Of a stretch of DNA of 45,832 bases, positions 17,276 to 26,687 are shown one piece after another; position 1 is the stretch's first letter, and each line of letters begins with the position of its first letter. The stretch is from an uncultured Opitutaceae bacterium (lineage in GTDB: Bacteria; Verrucomicrobiota; Verrucomicrobiia; Opitutales; Opitutaceae). The DNA lies in the NCBI GenBank assembly GCA_937958045.1, contig CALFXL010000001.1:1-45832 (forward strand), read 5' to 3'. Position numbers and translations under genes: made by a program. Below the pieces are notes generated by a model, which was given only the letters and a program-made list of their open reading frames with translations, had not been told where the DNA came from and ran no database searches.

Positions 17276-18325
17276 ATGACTTCCCGCGATCGTTTTCTCT
17301 CCGCCGTCCAATGCCAGCCGCTCGAGCGTCCGCCCATCTGGGTGATGCGCCAGGCCGGCCGGTATCTGCCGGAATATCGCGCGCTCAAGGCCAAGTCGTC
17401 ATTTCTCGAAATGGTGAAAACGCCCGCGGTCGCGACCGAGGTCACGCTGCAACCGCTGCGTCGTTTTCCGGGCATAGATGCCGCAATTCTTTTTTCGGAC
17501 ATTCTCGTTATCCCCGAAGCGCTCGGTCAGCCGTACGCGTTTCGCGAGACCGGCGGCATCGCGATGAGTTATCGCCTCGAAACGCGCGCGCAGATCGATG
17601 CGCTCGCGCCCGCTTCCGCCATCCCGGAAAAACTCGCGTACGTCGCGGACACGCTCGGCCTTCTCAAAAAGGAACTCACGCCCGGCTCCGCCATCGGCGA
17701 AAAAGCGCTGCTCGGTTTCGGCGGCTCGCCGTGGACGCTCGCCACGTACATGGTCGAGGGCGGCAGCTCCGAGGATTTCGAGCGCGTCAAACTTCTTTTC
17801 TACACGGACCGCTCGATGTTCGACGCGCTCCTTGAGAAACTCACCGAAGCGCTCGTCGTTTATTTCCAGATGCAGATTCGCGCGGGTGCCGACGCGATCC
17901 AGATCTTCGATTCGTGGGGCGGCATTCTTGCCGGCCAAGACTACGAAGCCGCTTCCTTGCGCTGGATTCGTCAGATCGTCTCCGCGTTGCCGAAGGATTT
18001 TCCCGTCATCCTCTACGCCAAAGGCACCGCGCCCCAACTCACCGACCAGGCGTTTTCCGGCGTGCGTGCGATCAGCATCGACTGGACACACGATCTCGCG
18101 GTCGCGCGACGCAATCTCCCCGCCAACATCGCGCTGCAGGGAAATCTCGATCCCGTGCTCATGCAGACCACGCCGGAGATCGTGCGCCGCGAAGCCACGC
18201 GCCTGCTCGAATCCATGCGCGGCACCACGGGCCACATTTTCAACCTCGGCCACGGCATCACTCCGTCCGCCAAGATCGAGTGCATGCAGGCGCTCGTGGA
18301 TACCGTGACCACCTGGAAAAACTGA
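17276..18325 (+). CDS. hemE: Uroporphyrinogen decarboxylase
   Basis: 349 residues. The N-terminal RPPIWVMRQAGRYLPEYR and the GFGGSPWTLATYMVEGG block are the two family signatures. LFSDILVIPEALG carries the catalytic aspartate (SDI). The enzyme removes four carboxyl groups from uroporphyrinogen III to give coproporphyrinogen III, the substrate of HemF encoded upstream. It is 98 bases from hemF and likely in the same haem gene group. Confidence 0.97.
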   Translation: MTSRDRFLSAVQCQPLERPPIWVMRQAGRYLPEYRALKAKSSFLEMVKTPAVATEVTLQPLRRFPGIDAAILFSDILVIPEALGQPYAFRETGGIAMSYRLETRAQIDALAPASAIPEKLAYVADTLGLLKKELTPGSAIGEKALLGFGGSPWTLATYMVEGGSSEDFERVKLLFYTDRSMFDALLEKLTEALVVYFQMQIRAGADAIQIFDSWGGILAGQDYEAASLRWIRQIVSALPKDFPVILYAKGTAPQLTDQAFSGVRAISIDWTHDLAVARRNLPANIALQGNLDPVLMQTTPEIVRREATRLLESMRGTTGHIFNLGHGITPSAKIECMQALVDTVTTWKN

Positions 18326-18334
18326 TCCGTCTTT

Positions 18335-18424
18335 AACCACGAACGCACAGAGAGCACGGAGCGTAATCGTGAAAACGTGTTCGATTTTGGTTTTCATCCT
18401 CCGTGGCCTTTGTGCTCCGTGGTT
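18335..18424. repeat. Imperfect inverted repeat (AACCACGAA.../...CTCCGTGGTT)
   Basis: AACCACGAACGCACAGAG followed by AGCACGGAG on the left (from 18335) is matched in reverse by CTCCGTGGCCTTTGTG and CTCCGTGGTT on the right (ending 18424). The resulting stem is long but imperfect, with an AT-richer centre. It lies between hemE and hemG. The sequence type (ACCACGGAGNCACNGAG) is a frequent intergenic repeat in planctomycete and verrucomicrobial genomes. It is more likely a REP-like element than a terminator, as no T-run follows. Confidence 0.6.
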
Positions 18425-18450
18425 GAATCTCTCCCGCTTCGAGTCTCCTC

Positions 18451-19917
18451 GTGAATTTCGTGAGTAAAGATCCCCCGAACTCTTCCTCCCTTCCTGTCGC
18501 CGTCATCGGTGGCGGCATCGCCGGTCTCGCCGCCGCGTATCAACTTTCTCGATACGGGCGCCGCGTGATTTTGCTGGAGTCCGCGCCGCGCGTCGGCGGC
18601 GTGATTCGCAGCGAGCGTTCGCCCGAGGGTTGGTTGGTGGAAGCCGGTCCCAACTCGTTTCAGGAAAACAGCCGCGCCACCGCGACGTTTCTCCAAGAGC
18701 TCGGTCTCGCTGCCGACATCACGCCCGCTTCGGGTGTCGCGAAAAAACGCTTCATCGTCCGCGGTGGTCGTCCTTGCCAGGCGCCGATGTCACCGCCGTC
18801 GCTGATCGCCACGCCGCTGCTCTCCAGCCGCGGCAAGCTGCGCATTTTCCGCGATCTGTTTTTTTCCCGTCGCTCGCGTCCGGCGGACGTCTCCGTCGCG
18901 GCATTTGTGAGCGAACACTTCGGCTCGGAGTTGCTCGACTACGCCTTCAATCCGCTCGTGGCCGGCGTGTACGCGGGGGATCCGCAAAAACTCTCCGCTC
19001 AGCATGCTTTCCCGCTGTTGTGGAAAGTGGAGCAATCGCATGGCTCGCTCATCCGCGGTCTCATCGCCACCGCGCGCGATCGCAAACGTCGCGGCGAACC
19101 CAAAACGCGCCTGATCTCGTTTCGCGATGGTTTGCAGATGTTGCCCGACGCGCTCGCGCGCGCGCTGCCGGCCGACTGCATTCGCCTCAACGCCACGCTC
19201 GAAACACTCACTCCGCCGGCGACGCCTGGCGCGCCATGGCGCATCGGTTTTCGCACGACGAATTCCACGCGCGCAGACAACGCCGAGTCGTCCTTGCAGG
19301 TGGAAAGCTGCGCGTCGGTGATTCTCACCGTGCCCGCGCACGCGTTGGCGAAAGTGGTCATCGCGTCCGATCCCACGACATCCGCTTCGTCTGGCGCGCC
19401 TGCGAATCGGCCTTTTGCCGAACTGGCCGACATCGCTTATCCGGCCGTCGCCTCGATGTTCCTCGGTTATCGTCGTGAGCAGGTCGCGCATCCGCTCGAC
19501 GGCTTCGGCATGCTCGTGCCTGAAGTCGAGCGCCGCCAGATCCTCGGCGTGTTGTTCTCGTCGTCGCTTTTCCCGCAACGCGCGCCCGAGGGGCATGTCG
19601 CGCTCACGGTGCTTGTCGGCGGCACGCGTCAACCGGCGCTCGCACATCTGCCCGCCGATCGCTTGCTCGAAACCATCATGCCCGATTTGCGCGAACTGCT
19701 CGGCGTTTCGGGCGAACCGGTTTTTATCCGTCACAACGTCAGCGCGCGCGCCATTCCGCAGTACAATCTCGGCCACGAGCGTTTTCTCCAGGTGATCGCG
19801 CGTGCGGAGCAGGCGTTCGACGGACTTTTTGTCGGCGGCCAAGTGCGCGACGGGATTTCCGTTCCCGCGTGCTTGCAGGCCGGCCTCACGCTCGCGTCAC
19901 GCGCGCACGAGCGTTGA
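18451..19917 (+). CDS. hemG: Protoporphyrinogen oxidase (HemY/PPO type)
   Basis: 488 residues. A Rossmann FAD motif, VIGGGIAGLAAAYQLSRYG, lies at about residues 18-36 with E43 (LLESA) binding ribose. GWLVEAGPNSFQ and the C-terminal LFVGGQVRDGISVPACLQAG complete the PPO pattern. It oxidises protoporphyrinogen IX to protoporphyrin IX with oxygen, the step after HemF. Start codons available are GTG at 18451 and GTG at 18460. It completes a hemF-hemE-hemG cluster; ferrochelatase is not in the window. Confidence 0.93.
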   Translation: MNFVSKDPPNSSSLPVAVIGGGIAGLAAAYQLSRYGRRVILLESAPRVGGVIRSERSPEGWLVEAGPNSFQENSRATATFLQELGLAADITPASGVAKKRFIVRGGRPCQAPMSPPSLIATPLLSSRGKLRIFRDLFFSRRSRPADVSVAAFVSEHFGSELLDYAFNPLVAGVYAGDPQKLSAQHAFPLLWKVEQSHGSLIRGLIATARDRKRRGEPKTRLISFRDGLQMLPDALARALPADCIRLNATLETLTPPATPGAPWRIGFRTTNSTRADNAESSLQVESCASVILTVPAHALAKVVIASDPTTSASSGAPANRPFAELADIAYPAVASMFLGYRREQVAHPLDGFGMLVPEVERRQILGVLFSSSLFPQRAPEGHVALTVLVGGTRQPALAHLPADRLLETIMPDLRELLGVSGEPVFIRHNVSARAIPQYNLGHERFLQVIARAEQAFDGLFVGGQVRDGISVPACLQAGLTLASRAHER

Positions 19918-19976
19918 ACGCATTTTTTGCCGTCCTGCGGCTTTCTCGGGCGCGGGCTTAAAAGCGGGATCTTCCC

Positions 19977-20004
19977 TTGACTGCCCCCCCTCCCGACATA
20001 GCCT
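19977..20004 (+). promoter_or_regulatory. Candidate promoter of ileS
   Basis: TTGACT at 19977-19982 and TAGCCT at 19999-20004 are separated by 16 bases and lie 20 bases before the ileS ATG at 20025. The -10 box is a TAGCNT form similar to the TAGCTT before accA. Confidence 0.45.
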
Positions 20005-20024
20005 TGCGCGCTTTTCATTTTGGC

Positions 20025-23003
20025 ATGGCGCAAGACCTGAAAGACACGCTGCATCTCCCGAAGACGGATTTTCCGATGCGCGCCAACCTCGTTGGACGCG
20101 AACCCGCCCGATTGGCGCATTGGGAGAAGCTGGGTCTGTACGAAGCCATCCAGAAAAAACGCGCGCTCGGTCCCGACGGCAAACCCAACACCCGCACGTT
20201 CGTCCTGCACGACGGCCCGCCGTTCACCAACGGCGACGTCCACATCGGCACCGCGCTCAACAAGACGCTCAAGGACATCACGCTTCGCTACAAAACCATG
20301 CGCGGTTTCCGCACGCCCTACGTGCCCGGATGGGACTGCCATGGCCTGCCGATCGAGCAAAAGGTCGTTCGCCAGCTGCAGAGCGAAAACAAACAAGTTT
20401 CCACCGCCGAGATGCGTTCGCTGTGCGACGCGTTCGCCGAATCCTGGATCGAGAAACAAAAGAAACAGTTCAAACGCCTCGGCGTGCTCGCGGATTGGAA
20501 AAACGAATACAAAACGAAGGCGCCTGCCTACGAAGCGGACATCATCCGCACCTTCGCGGCATTCGTCGAAAAGGGCCTCGTTTACCGCAGCAAGAAACCC
20601 GTTTATTGGTCCATCCCCTTCGAGACCGCGCTCGCCGAAGCCGAGATCGAATACAAAGACCACGTTTCCACGGCCATCTGGGTGAAGTTCGCCGTGCCGG
20701 CGGACGAAGCGACGAAGTTCAATCTCCCGTCGGACAAACCGCTTTTTGTCGTCATCTGGACGACCACGCCGTGGACGATCCCCGCCAACCTCGCGATCGC
20801 GCTGCATCCAGATGTTGAATACGTCGTCGCCGATCTCGGCAACGAACGCATCCTCGTCGCGCAGGCGTTGCTCGAAAACGTCATCGCCGCGGCGAAGACC
20901 TCGAAGACCCTTCCCGACGACTTCGCCATTCAGCCTTCGGACTTCGGCCCTATCAAAGGTGCCGCCCTCGAAGGTCTGCAGCCGCGCCATCCGTTCATCG
21001 ATCGCCCCTCGCCCATCGTGCTCGCCGACTACGTCACGACCGATAGTGGCACGGGCGCCGTCCACACCGCGCCCGGTCACGGTGCGGAAGACTATCTCAC
21101 CGGTCTCAAATACGGCCTCGAAATCTACTGCCCGGTCGGCGACGACGGACGCTATCTCGACGACGGCAAAGTGCCCGCCGATCTCGTCGGCGTTTCCACG
21201 CTCGAGACAGTCGAAGATCTCGCCGCCAAGAAACCGTCGCCGGCCAATCTCGCGGTCCTCAAAAAACTCGCGGCCGCCAACGCGCTCCTCGCGAAAGCGA
21301 AATACAACCACAGCTACCCGCATTGCTGGCGCTCGAAGACGCCGATCATCTTCCGCGCGGTGGACCAATGGTTCGTTAAGCTAGGCCCGTCGCCAACTGC
21401 CGCAAAAGACGAACTCGATAAGGACATAAACGCAGAATTCGCAAAAACCTTCCGGAATCCGCGGCACGACGCCCTCAAAGCCATCTCCGGCGTTCAGTGG
21501 ATTCCCACCTGGGGCGAAAACCGCATCCGCGGCGCCGTGGAATCGCGTCCCGATTGGTGCATCAGCCGCCAGCGTTCGTGGGGCGTGCCGATCATCGCGT
21601 TCTACGACGAAAAGAAAAACGCCTACCTCGACGCCGGCGTGATTCGCGCCGTCGCCGCCAAGATCGCCGAGCGCGGCTCCAATTTCTGGTACGACGCCAC
21701 GCCCGCGCAGATCCTCGAAGGTGTTTCCCTTCCCGCCGGCTGGCCCGCGCCCGAAGCGCTCACCTGCGGTCGCGATACGCTCGATGTGTGGATCGATTCC
21801 GGCTCCTCGCACGCCGCGGTTCTCCGCAACGGCCAGGGCGACACGCAATGGCCCGCCGATCTCTATCTCGAAGGTTCCGACCAGCACCGCGGTTGGTTCC
21901 AGTCGTCGCTCTGGACGAGCGTCATCGCCAACGACGGACAAGCTCCGTACAAAGGCGTGCTCACGCACGGCTTCATCGTCGGCAAGGACGGCAAAAAGAT
22001 TTCGAAGTCCGGCCAGTACGAAAAGCCGCCGACTTCCGACAACTACATCGCCCAATACGGCGCCGATGTGATCCGCCTGTGGATTTCGTCGCAAAACTTC
22101 ACCGACGACATCCGCGTCTCCGACCTCGATAAGGACCTCAAGGACCCCGCGAGCATCCTCAACATCGTCGCGGAGGCCTACCGTCTTTTCCGCAACACCC
22201 TGCGTTATCAGCTCTCCAATCTCTTCGATTTCGACCCGGCGCGCGATGCCGTGCCGCTCGAGCAGATGGATACGCTCGATCGTTGGGCGCTGCACCAGAC
22301 CGCGGTGCTGCTGCGCGAGTGCGAAAACGCGTATGATCATTTTGAATACCATCGCGTATACCAGCTCTGCAGCCAGTTCTGCTCCAACACGCTGTCGGCC
22401 GTTTACCACGACATCCTCAAGGATCGTCTCTACACGCACGCCACCAACAGCCAGCTGCGCCGATCCTCCCAGACCGCGATTCACCACATTTTCCAGACGC
22501 TGGTGAAAATCCTCGCGCCGATCCTGACTTTCACCGCCGACGAAGCCTGGTCCTTCGGCGTCGCGGGCAAGGAATACGCCGACGATTCCATCCATCTCCA
22601 AGACTGGCCCGTGGCTCCCGCCGGCTGGCTCAATCCCGAGATCGAGAGCGACATCGCCACATTGCTCAAAGTCCGCGCGCTCGCCAACGAGTCGATCGAG
22701 CCTCATCGTGCTGCCGGTAAGCTCGGCAAATCGCTCGACGCCGCGCTCACCATCGCCGGTGCTTCTGACGACGCCACGTTCAAGACGCTCGAAAAACACC
22801 GCGATTTTCTCCCCGAACTCCTGATTGTGTCCCATGTCAGCCTCGCACCCGCGGCGGCCGGCGCCCCGGTCGCGATCACCGTCCATCATTGCCAGGAACT
22901 CAACCACCAGCGCTGCCCCCGTTGCTGGCGCTGGGTTCCCCTCCTCGAGGCCTCCCTCCAGGGCGATGTTTGCCCCAGATGTGCGGAGGCGCTAAAAATT
23001 TAG
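20025..23003 (+). CDS. ileS: Isoleucyl-tRNA synthetase
   Basis: 992 residues, class I synthetase. The ATP signature is HIGT at residues 73-76 (GDVHIGTALNKTLKDI) in place of the textbook HIGH, and the second motif is KISKS near residue 660. GWDCHGLPIE and the editing-domain segments DYVTTDSGTGAVHTAPGHGAED are typical of IleRS. The C-terminal Cys4 zinc finger (CPRCWRW and CPRC) is intact. The ATG at 20025 gives a standard N-terminus; a TTG at 19977 would add 16 unlike residues. The lspA gene is four genes downstream, recalling the ileS-lspA linkage of other bacteria. Confidence 0.96.
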   Translation: MAQDLKDTLHLPKTDFPMRANLVGREPARLAHWEKLGLYEAIQKKRALGPDGKPNTRTFVLHDGPPFTNGDVHIGTALNKTLKDITLRYKTMRGFRTPYVPGWDCHGLPIEQKVVRQLQSENKQVSTAEMRSLCDAFAESWIEKQKKQFKRLGVLADWKNEYKTKAPAYEADIIRTFAAFVEKGLVYRSKKPVYWSIPFETALAEAEIEYKDHVSTAIWVKFAVPADEATKFNLPSDKPLFVVIWTTTPWTIPANLAIALHPDVEYVVADLGNERILVAQALLENVIAAAKTSKTLPDDFAIQPSDFGPIKGAALEGLQPRHPFIDRPSPIVLADYVTTDSGTGAVHTAPGHGAEDYLTGLKYGLEIYCPVGDDGRYLDDGKVPADLVGVSTLETVEDLAAKKPSPANLAVLKKLAAANALLAKAKYNHSYPHCWRSKTPIIFRAVDQWFVKLGPSPTAAKDELDKDINAEFAKTFRNPRHDALKAISGVQWIPTWGENRIRGAVESRPDWCISRQRSWGVPIIAFYDEKKNAYLDAGVIRAVAAKIAERGSNFWYDATPAQILEGVSLPAGWPAPEALTCGRDTLDVWIDSGSSHAAVLRNGQGDTQWPADLYLEGSDQHRGWFQSSLWTSVIANDGQAPYKGVLTHGFIVGKDGKKISKSGQYEKPPTSDNYIAQYGADVIRLWISSQNFTDDIRVSDLDKDLKDPASILNIVAEAYRLFRNTLRYQLSNLFDFDPARDAVPLEQMDTLDRWALHQTAVLLRECENAYDHFEYHRVYQLCSQFCSNTLSAVYHDILKDRLYTHATNSQLRRSSQTAIHHIFQTLVKILAPILTFTADEAWSFGVAGKEYADDSIHLQDWPVAPAGWLNPEIESDIATLLKVRALANESIEPHRAAGKLGKSLDAALTIAGASDDATFKTLEKHRDFLPELLIVSHVSLAPAAAGAPVAITVHHCQELNHQRCPRCWRWVPLLEASLQGDVCPRCAEALKI

Positions 23004-23034
23004 CCCATCGTTCCTCCCCAAAAAATAACCACCC

Positions 23035-24285
23035 ATGGCCAAGCACAAAAAACCAGCCCCTGCAGCCAGGAAGAAACCTTCAGCCAAACCGTCCAAGCCC
23101 GCCCGATCAGCCAAAGCGTCAAAATCTTCACGTCCACCAGCCGCTAAATCCGCCAAAGGATCCAAGCCGGCCTCCAAGGGGTCCAAAGCCGCCAAACCGG
23201 TGAAAGCCGTCAAGCCGGCCAAACCTGCCCGGAAAAAACCGGCGCCTCCGCCAAAGCCGACTAAATCGGCCAAAACGGCCCCTGTGAAAAAAAACGCCAA
23301 GCCTTCGACGCGCGCGCAAACGACATCCAAGAAAGTCACTCTCGTGCCCGCCAAAAAAAATACATCTTCGTCCAAACCCGCCGCTAAACCTGCTGCCAAA
23401 CCGGCCGCTTCAGCCAAGGCTCCTGCCGCCAAACCGGCTGCCAAAGCCAAAGCTTCAGAACCGGCTCCCGCGCCGATCGCAACGCCGAAACCAGCCTCCG
23501 GCGCCCGCCCTGCGGCGGATAAACCCGCTGGTAAAGCCAGCGCCCGCGATTTGCTGCGCAGCCGCATCCTCGGCTCCAAGAAGGCCAGCAAGCCCATCGC
23601 TTTCAGCCTCGATGAGGTCCGCGAAATCGCCAAATCCGCCAAGCCGGTCGAAGAAGTCGCACCCACGCCGGCCCCCAAGCCCGCGCCCGTCGCCAAGCCG
23701 CGCATCGACCTCACCAAAATCGAAAAACCGGCCCAGCCGACTCACGTCAAAGCCGCTTCGCTCGCGGACATCCTCGGTTTCAATCCCAAGAAAGAGCAGA
23801 AGCCCGTTAACGCGGTGGACCCGGAAAACGTCCCCGAGAAATACCGCCGTTATTACAAGCTCCTCCTCGAGCTCCGCGCGCATCTCACCGAAGGCATCGA
23901 GCTGCACTCGGAGGAGACCTTGAAGCGTTCGTCCAAGGACGACGCCGGCGACCTCTCCAGCTATGGTCAACACATGGCCGATGCCGGCACCGACACCTTC
24001 GACCGCGACTTCGCGCTCAGCCTCGTCTCGAGCGAACAGGAAGCGCTTTCGGAAATCGAAGCCGCCATCCAGCGCATCCATAACGGCACCTACGGCATCT
24101 GCGAAGCCACGCAGAAACCCATCGCCAAGGAGCGCCTGCTGGCGGTGCCTTTCACCCGTTATTCGGCCGAGGCACAAAAGGAGATCGAACGCAATCGCAT
24201 GCGCACTCGCTCCGCCGCCGGTCTCTTCGGGGAGCTCGGCGAAGAAGGGGCCAAGCTCACCGACGACAGCGGCGACGACGAATAA
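23035..24285 (+). CDS. Fusion of H1-like Lys/Ala/Pro tail with a DksA/TraR-like domain
   Basis: 416 residues. Residues 1 to about 195 are a low-complexity Lys/Ala/Pro/Ser tail with repeated AAKPAAK- and KPAKPA-like units, as in histone H1-like bacterial proteins. Residues about 260-416 are DksA-like. They comprise a YRRYYKLLLELRAHL helical start, an acidic GTDTFDRDFALSLVSSEQEA coiled-coil segment, and the zinc-finger position YGICEATQKPIAKERLLAVPF. Of the four zinc cysteines usual for DksA, only the first is seen (C of GICEA); the others are T, Y or A. The DksA part suggests RNA-polymerase secondary-channel binding, and the basic tail suggests nucleic-acid binding. Proximity to lspA matches the dksA-lspA pair of Chlamydiae. 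Confidence 0.85.
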   Translation: MAKHKKPAPAARKKPSAKPSKPARSAKASKSSRPPAAKSAKGSKPASKGSKAAKPVKAVKPAKPARKKPAPPPKPTKSAKTAPVKKNAKPSTRAQTTSKKVTLVPAKKNTSSSKPAAKPAAKPAASAKAPAAKPAAKAKASEPAPAPIATPKPASGARPAADKPAGKASARDLLRSRILGSKKASKPIAFSLDEVREIAKSAKPVEEVAPTPAPKPAPVAKPRIDLTKIEKPAQPTHVKAASLADILGFNPKKEQKPVNAVDPENVPEKYRRYYKLLLELRAHLTEGIELHSEETLKRSSKDDAGDLSSYGQHMADAGTDTFDRDFALSLVSSEQEALSEIEAAIQRIHNGTYGICEATQKPIAKERLLAVPFTRYSAEAQKEIERNRMRTRSAAGLFGELGEEGAKLTDDSGDDE

Positions 24286-24305
24286 TCCACCACTTCCGTC
24301 CACAC

Positions 24306-24338
24306 GGGCCGGCCTTCACGCCGGCCCTTCTTATTTTT
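24306..24338 (+). terminator. Rho-independent terminator after the DksA-like gene
   Basis: GGGCCGGC (24306-24313) pairs perfectly with GCCGGCCC (24320-24327) over a 6-base loop and is followed by TTCTTATTTTT. It separates the DksA-like gene from the acetyltransferase that starts 20 bases later. Confidence 0.85.
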
Positions 24339-24357
24339 AGCCTCGGATACGTTCGGC

Positions 24358-24789
24358 ATGAACATCCTCGAACTCACCTTGGAACACTACGAGGCCGTGA
24401 TCGCACTCTGGCGCCGCACTCCCGGAATTTGTGTGCGCGACGCCGATTCGCGCGAAGCCATCACGCGCTACCTCGCACGCAATCCCGGTCTCAGCTTCGT
24501 CGCCTTGATCGACGGAGAACTCGTCGGCACCGCTCTCAGCGGTCACGACGGACGACGCGGTTACTTGCAACATGTCGCCGTGGACGAACGTTTCCGCGGA
24601 CGCGGCATCGCCCAGGCACTCGTTTCCCGCTGCCTCGAAGCGCTCGCGCGCGAAAGCATCGACAAAGTCCACCTCGAAGTTCTCGCCGATAACGAGCCCG
24701 GCAATCGCTATTGGGAACGCCGCGGTTGGACACGCCGTCACGACCTGCATCGCTATTCGCTCACCTTGTCCGGACGCAAAAATGCCTGA
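24358..24789 (+). CDS. GNAT family N-acetyltransferase
   Basis: 143 residues. The acetyl-CoA binding motif is RFRGRGIAQALVSRCLEAL (Q/RxxGxG/A) near residue 77, preceded by YLQHVAVDE and followed by VHLEVLADNEPGNRYWERRGWTRR, where the NxxxxxxYxxxGW pattern of motif B is clear. It resembles RimI/YpeA-like small acetyltransferases; the substrate cannot be told. The ATG at 24358 is the only good start. It sits between the DksA-like gene and lspA. Confidence 0.88.
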   Translation: MNILELTLEHYEAVIALWRRTPGICVRDADSREAITRYLARNPGLSFVALIDGELVGTALSGHDGRRGYLQHVAVDERFRGRGIAQALVSRCLEALARESIDKVHLEVLADNEPGNRYWERRGWTRRHDLHRYSLTLSGRKNA

Positions 24790-24871
24790 CCCCGTCCGCT
24801 TGCGAGGTTGATTTCAGGCTCCTCACCGCGCTCTCTTCCCGGTTGTTTTTCACGACACCTCAGCCGTTCCG

Positions 24872-25444
24872 ATGACCGAGCCCTCTCCTTCGTCACTCCT
24901 CAACGCCCCTTCCGTCGAACGGCCGCGCACTCGATGGGAACGCATCCGCGCTTATCGCCTGCTCTGGATCATCGCGCTGAGCCTCTTCGTGCTCGATCAG
25001 CTCACCAAGCTCTGGGTCGTTCAAACCATCCCGTTCAGCCACTATCACGACCACGACAACATTCAGGATATCGTGGTGATCCCCGGTTTCTTTTATCTCA
25101 TCCACGTCGGCAACACCGGCGCGGCGTGGAGTATCCTTTCCGGGAAAAGCACCCTGCTCGCCATCCTCGCGCTCGGCACGCTCGTAGCGATTTTCTTTTG
25201 GCGGCGCACGCTCGGTCTGCGCATCCCGTCCGTGCAAGTGAGCTTCGGTCTGCTCTGCGGCGGTATCGTCGGCAACCTCGTCGATCGCATCGCCTATAAA
25301 CACGTCGTGGACTTCCTCGATTTCCACTTCGGCAACTACATCTACCCCACCTTCAACATCGCCGACTGCGGCATCTGCGTCGGCGTCCTGCTGTATTTGT
25401 GGCACACGTGGCGCACGCCTGATCCTCGACAGTTCAACTCTTAG
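24872..25444 (+). CDS. lspA: Lipoprotein signal peptidase
   Basis: 190 residues with four hydrophobic segments, which is the normal LspA topology with a slightly long cytoplasmic N-terminus. The catalytic aspartates are D138 in GNLVDRI and D165 in FNIADCGI. The GNTGAAWSIL segment (GAAF/W) is also conserved. It cleaves signal peptides of prolipoproteins after lipid modification, in the inner membrane. Confidence 0.95.
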   Translation: MTEPSPSSLLNAPSVERPRTRWERIRAYRLLWIIALSLFVLDQLTKLWVVQTIPFSHYHDHDNIQDIVVIPGFFYLIHVGNTGAAWSILSGKSTLLAILALGTLVAIFFWRRTLGLRIPSVQVSFGLLCGGIVGNLVDRIAYKHVVDFLDFHFGNYIYPTFNIADCGICVGVLLYLWHTWRTPDPRQFNS

Positions 25445-25530
25445 AGCAGAGGCCGCGTTGCCGGTCGCATCGCGGCTCGCCGAAGTCGCCCGTTTCAAGT
25501 TTTTCACCTCCCCGATCTTCCTGCTTCGCC

Positions 25531-26571
25531 ATGCCCCAACCCGATATTTTCATCGGCACCGACAGCGGCGCCACGACTTCCAAGACCGGCGGTGTCTGGG
25601 CCGACGGTACGCCGATCTCAAATCATCTTCGCCAAAGCTCCACCAACGCCCAGGCCGGCACGCAGGCTGTCATTGATGGCTGGATACAAGGCGTGAATGG
25701 CTTCCTCGAAGACAATCAGCTTTCGTGGAGCCAGGTGCGCGGCGTCGGTCTCGCGATTCCCGGTCCGTATCAACGCCCTGGTGTGCTTGATCGCACCGCT
25801 AATTTGCCCGCGAGTTTCGAAGGCTGGGATTTTCACAGCGACTACGCGGCCGCGCTCGCCAAAGCCGCGGGTCGTCCCATCCCGCTCGTCTCGGGCAACG
25901 ACGGCAACTACGGCGGCGTCGGCGAAGCCCAGCGTGTGCGCGGCAATCAAAAAGCCTCCGTACTCATGCTCGCGCCCGGCTCGGGACTCGGCGCGGCGTT
26001 CATCGATGCCAATGGCCTCCCGCTCGATGGCGACACGCTCGCCGGCATGGAGGCCGGCCACATGCCCGCGCCGCTGCATCTGCTCGGCGGCATCCGCCCG
26101 TTCCGCTGCGGTTGCGGTCGCGATTGGGGCTGCGTCGAAGCGTACACGACGATCTCCGGACTGCCGCAGTTGTTGGAGGAATTTCTAAAAAAATATCCCG
26201 ATCACGAGCTCGTGCATTCGCCGCTGAGCGTGAAAGAAAAAATTCTTTCGCTGCGCAGCCGCGCCCAGGACAGCGATCCGCTCGCGCTCGCGATGTTCGA
26301 TTTCCAAGCGCGCGCGCTCGGCCTCCACGTCGCCAATCTCGTCATGGCGCTCGATCCGAAATTCGTCGTCATCGGCGGCGGCCTCATGGATCCCGGCGCC
26401 ACCACGCCCGAGTTCCGCGCACGTTATCTGCGCACGCTTTCGGAAGCGGCGCGCCCGTATCTTTTCCCCGCACAGCGCGACACCGTCCAAATCGTCCCCG
26501 CCACGCTCGGCGAACTTTCCCAAGCGATCGGCGCCGCTCTCGTCGCGCTGTATTCTTCCAAGAAAGCCTGA
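25531..26571 (+). CDS. ROK-family sugar kinase (glucokinase-like)
   Basis: 346 residues. The phosphate-1 motif is GTDSGATTSKTGGVW near residue 10. The ROK zinc motif CGCGRDWGCVEAYTT is at about residues 191-205, with the upstream catalytic D in VSGNDGNYGGVGEAQ and an APGSGLGAAFID phosphate-2 loop. The protein should phosphorylate a hexose such as glucose with ATP; the exact sugar is not decided by sequence alone. The C-terminal VVIGGGLMDPG adenosine loop is present. It stands alone, with a convergent gene downstream. Confidence 0.9.
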   Translation: MPQPDIFIGTDSGATTSKTGGVWADGTPISNHLRQSSTNAQAGTQAVIDGWIQGVNGFLEDNQLSWSQVRGVGLAIPGPYQRPGVLDRTANLPASFEGWDFHSDYAAALAKAAGRPIPLVSGNDGNYGGVGEAQRVRGNQKASVLMLAPGSGLGAAFIDANGLPLDGDTLAGMEAGHMPAPLHLLGGIRPFRCGCGRDWGCVEAYTTISGLPQLLEEFLKKYPDHELVHSPLSVKEKILSLRSRAQDSDPLALAMFDFQARALGLHVANLVMALDPKFVVIGGGLMDPGATTPEFRARYLRTLSEAARPYLFPAQRDTVQIVPATLGELSQAIGAALVALYSSKKA

Positions 26572-26687
26572 CGCCCAACGCACGAAGCGCGCGCGTTGCT
26601 TCGCGCGTCCCTTCACACGTTGGCGCCGGTCTCTTTGGAATTTACCCCTTTGCGTTTGCGATTTCCGCGCGCCCCGCGTGCGGCCCG

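Noticed and set aside
20235..20260. HIGT instead of HIGH in IleRS as a sign of a defective enzyme
   Set aside because: All other motifs (KISKS, editing site, zinc finger) are intact, and I recall a Thr at this place in other bacterial IleRS proteins, so it is probably normal variation.
23050..23530. Tandem-like Lys/Ala/Pro repeat as a non-coding repeat array or CRISPR
   Set aside because: Units are irregular, always in frame, and have no spacers; it is a low-complexity protein tail.
26572..26687. GAAGC/GCTTC hairpin in the ROK-yicC gap as a terminator
   Set aside because: No T-run follows on either strand.
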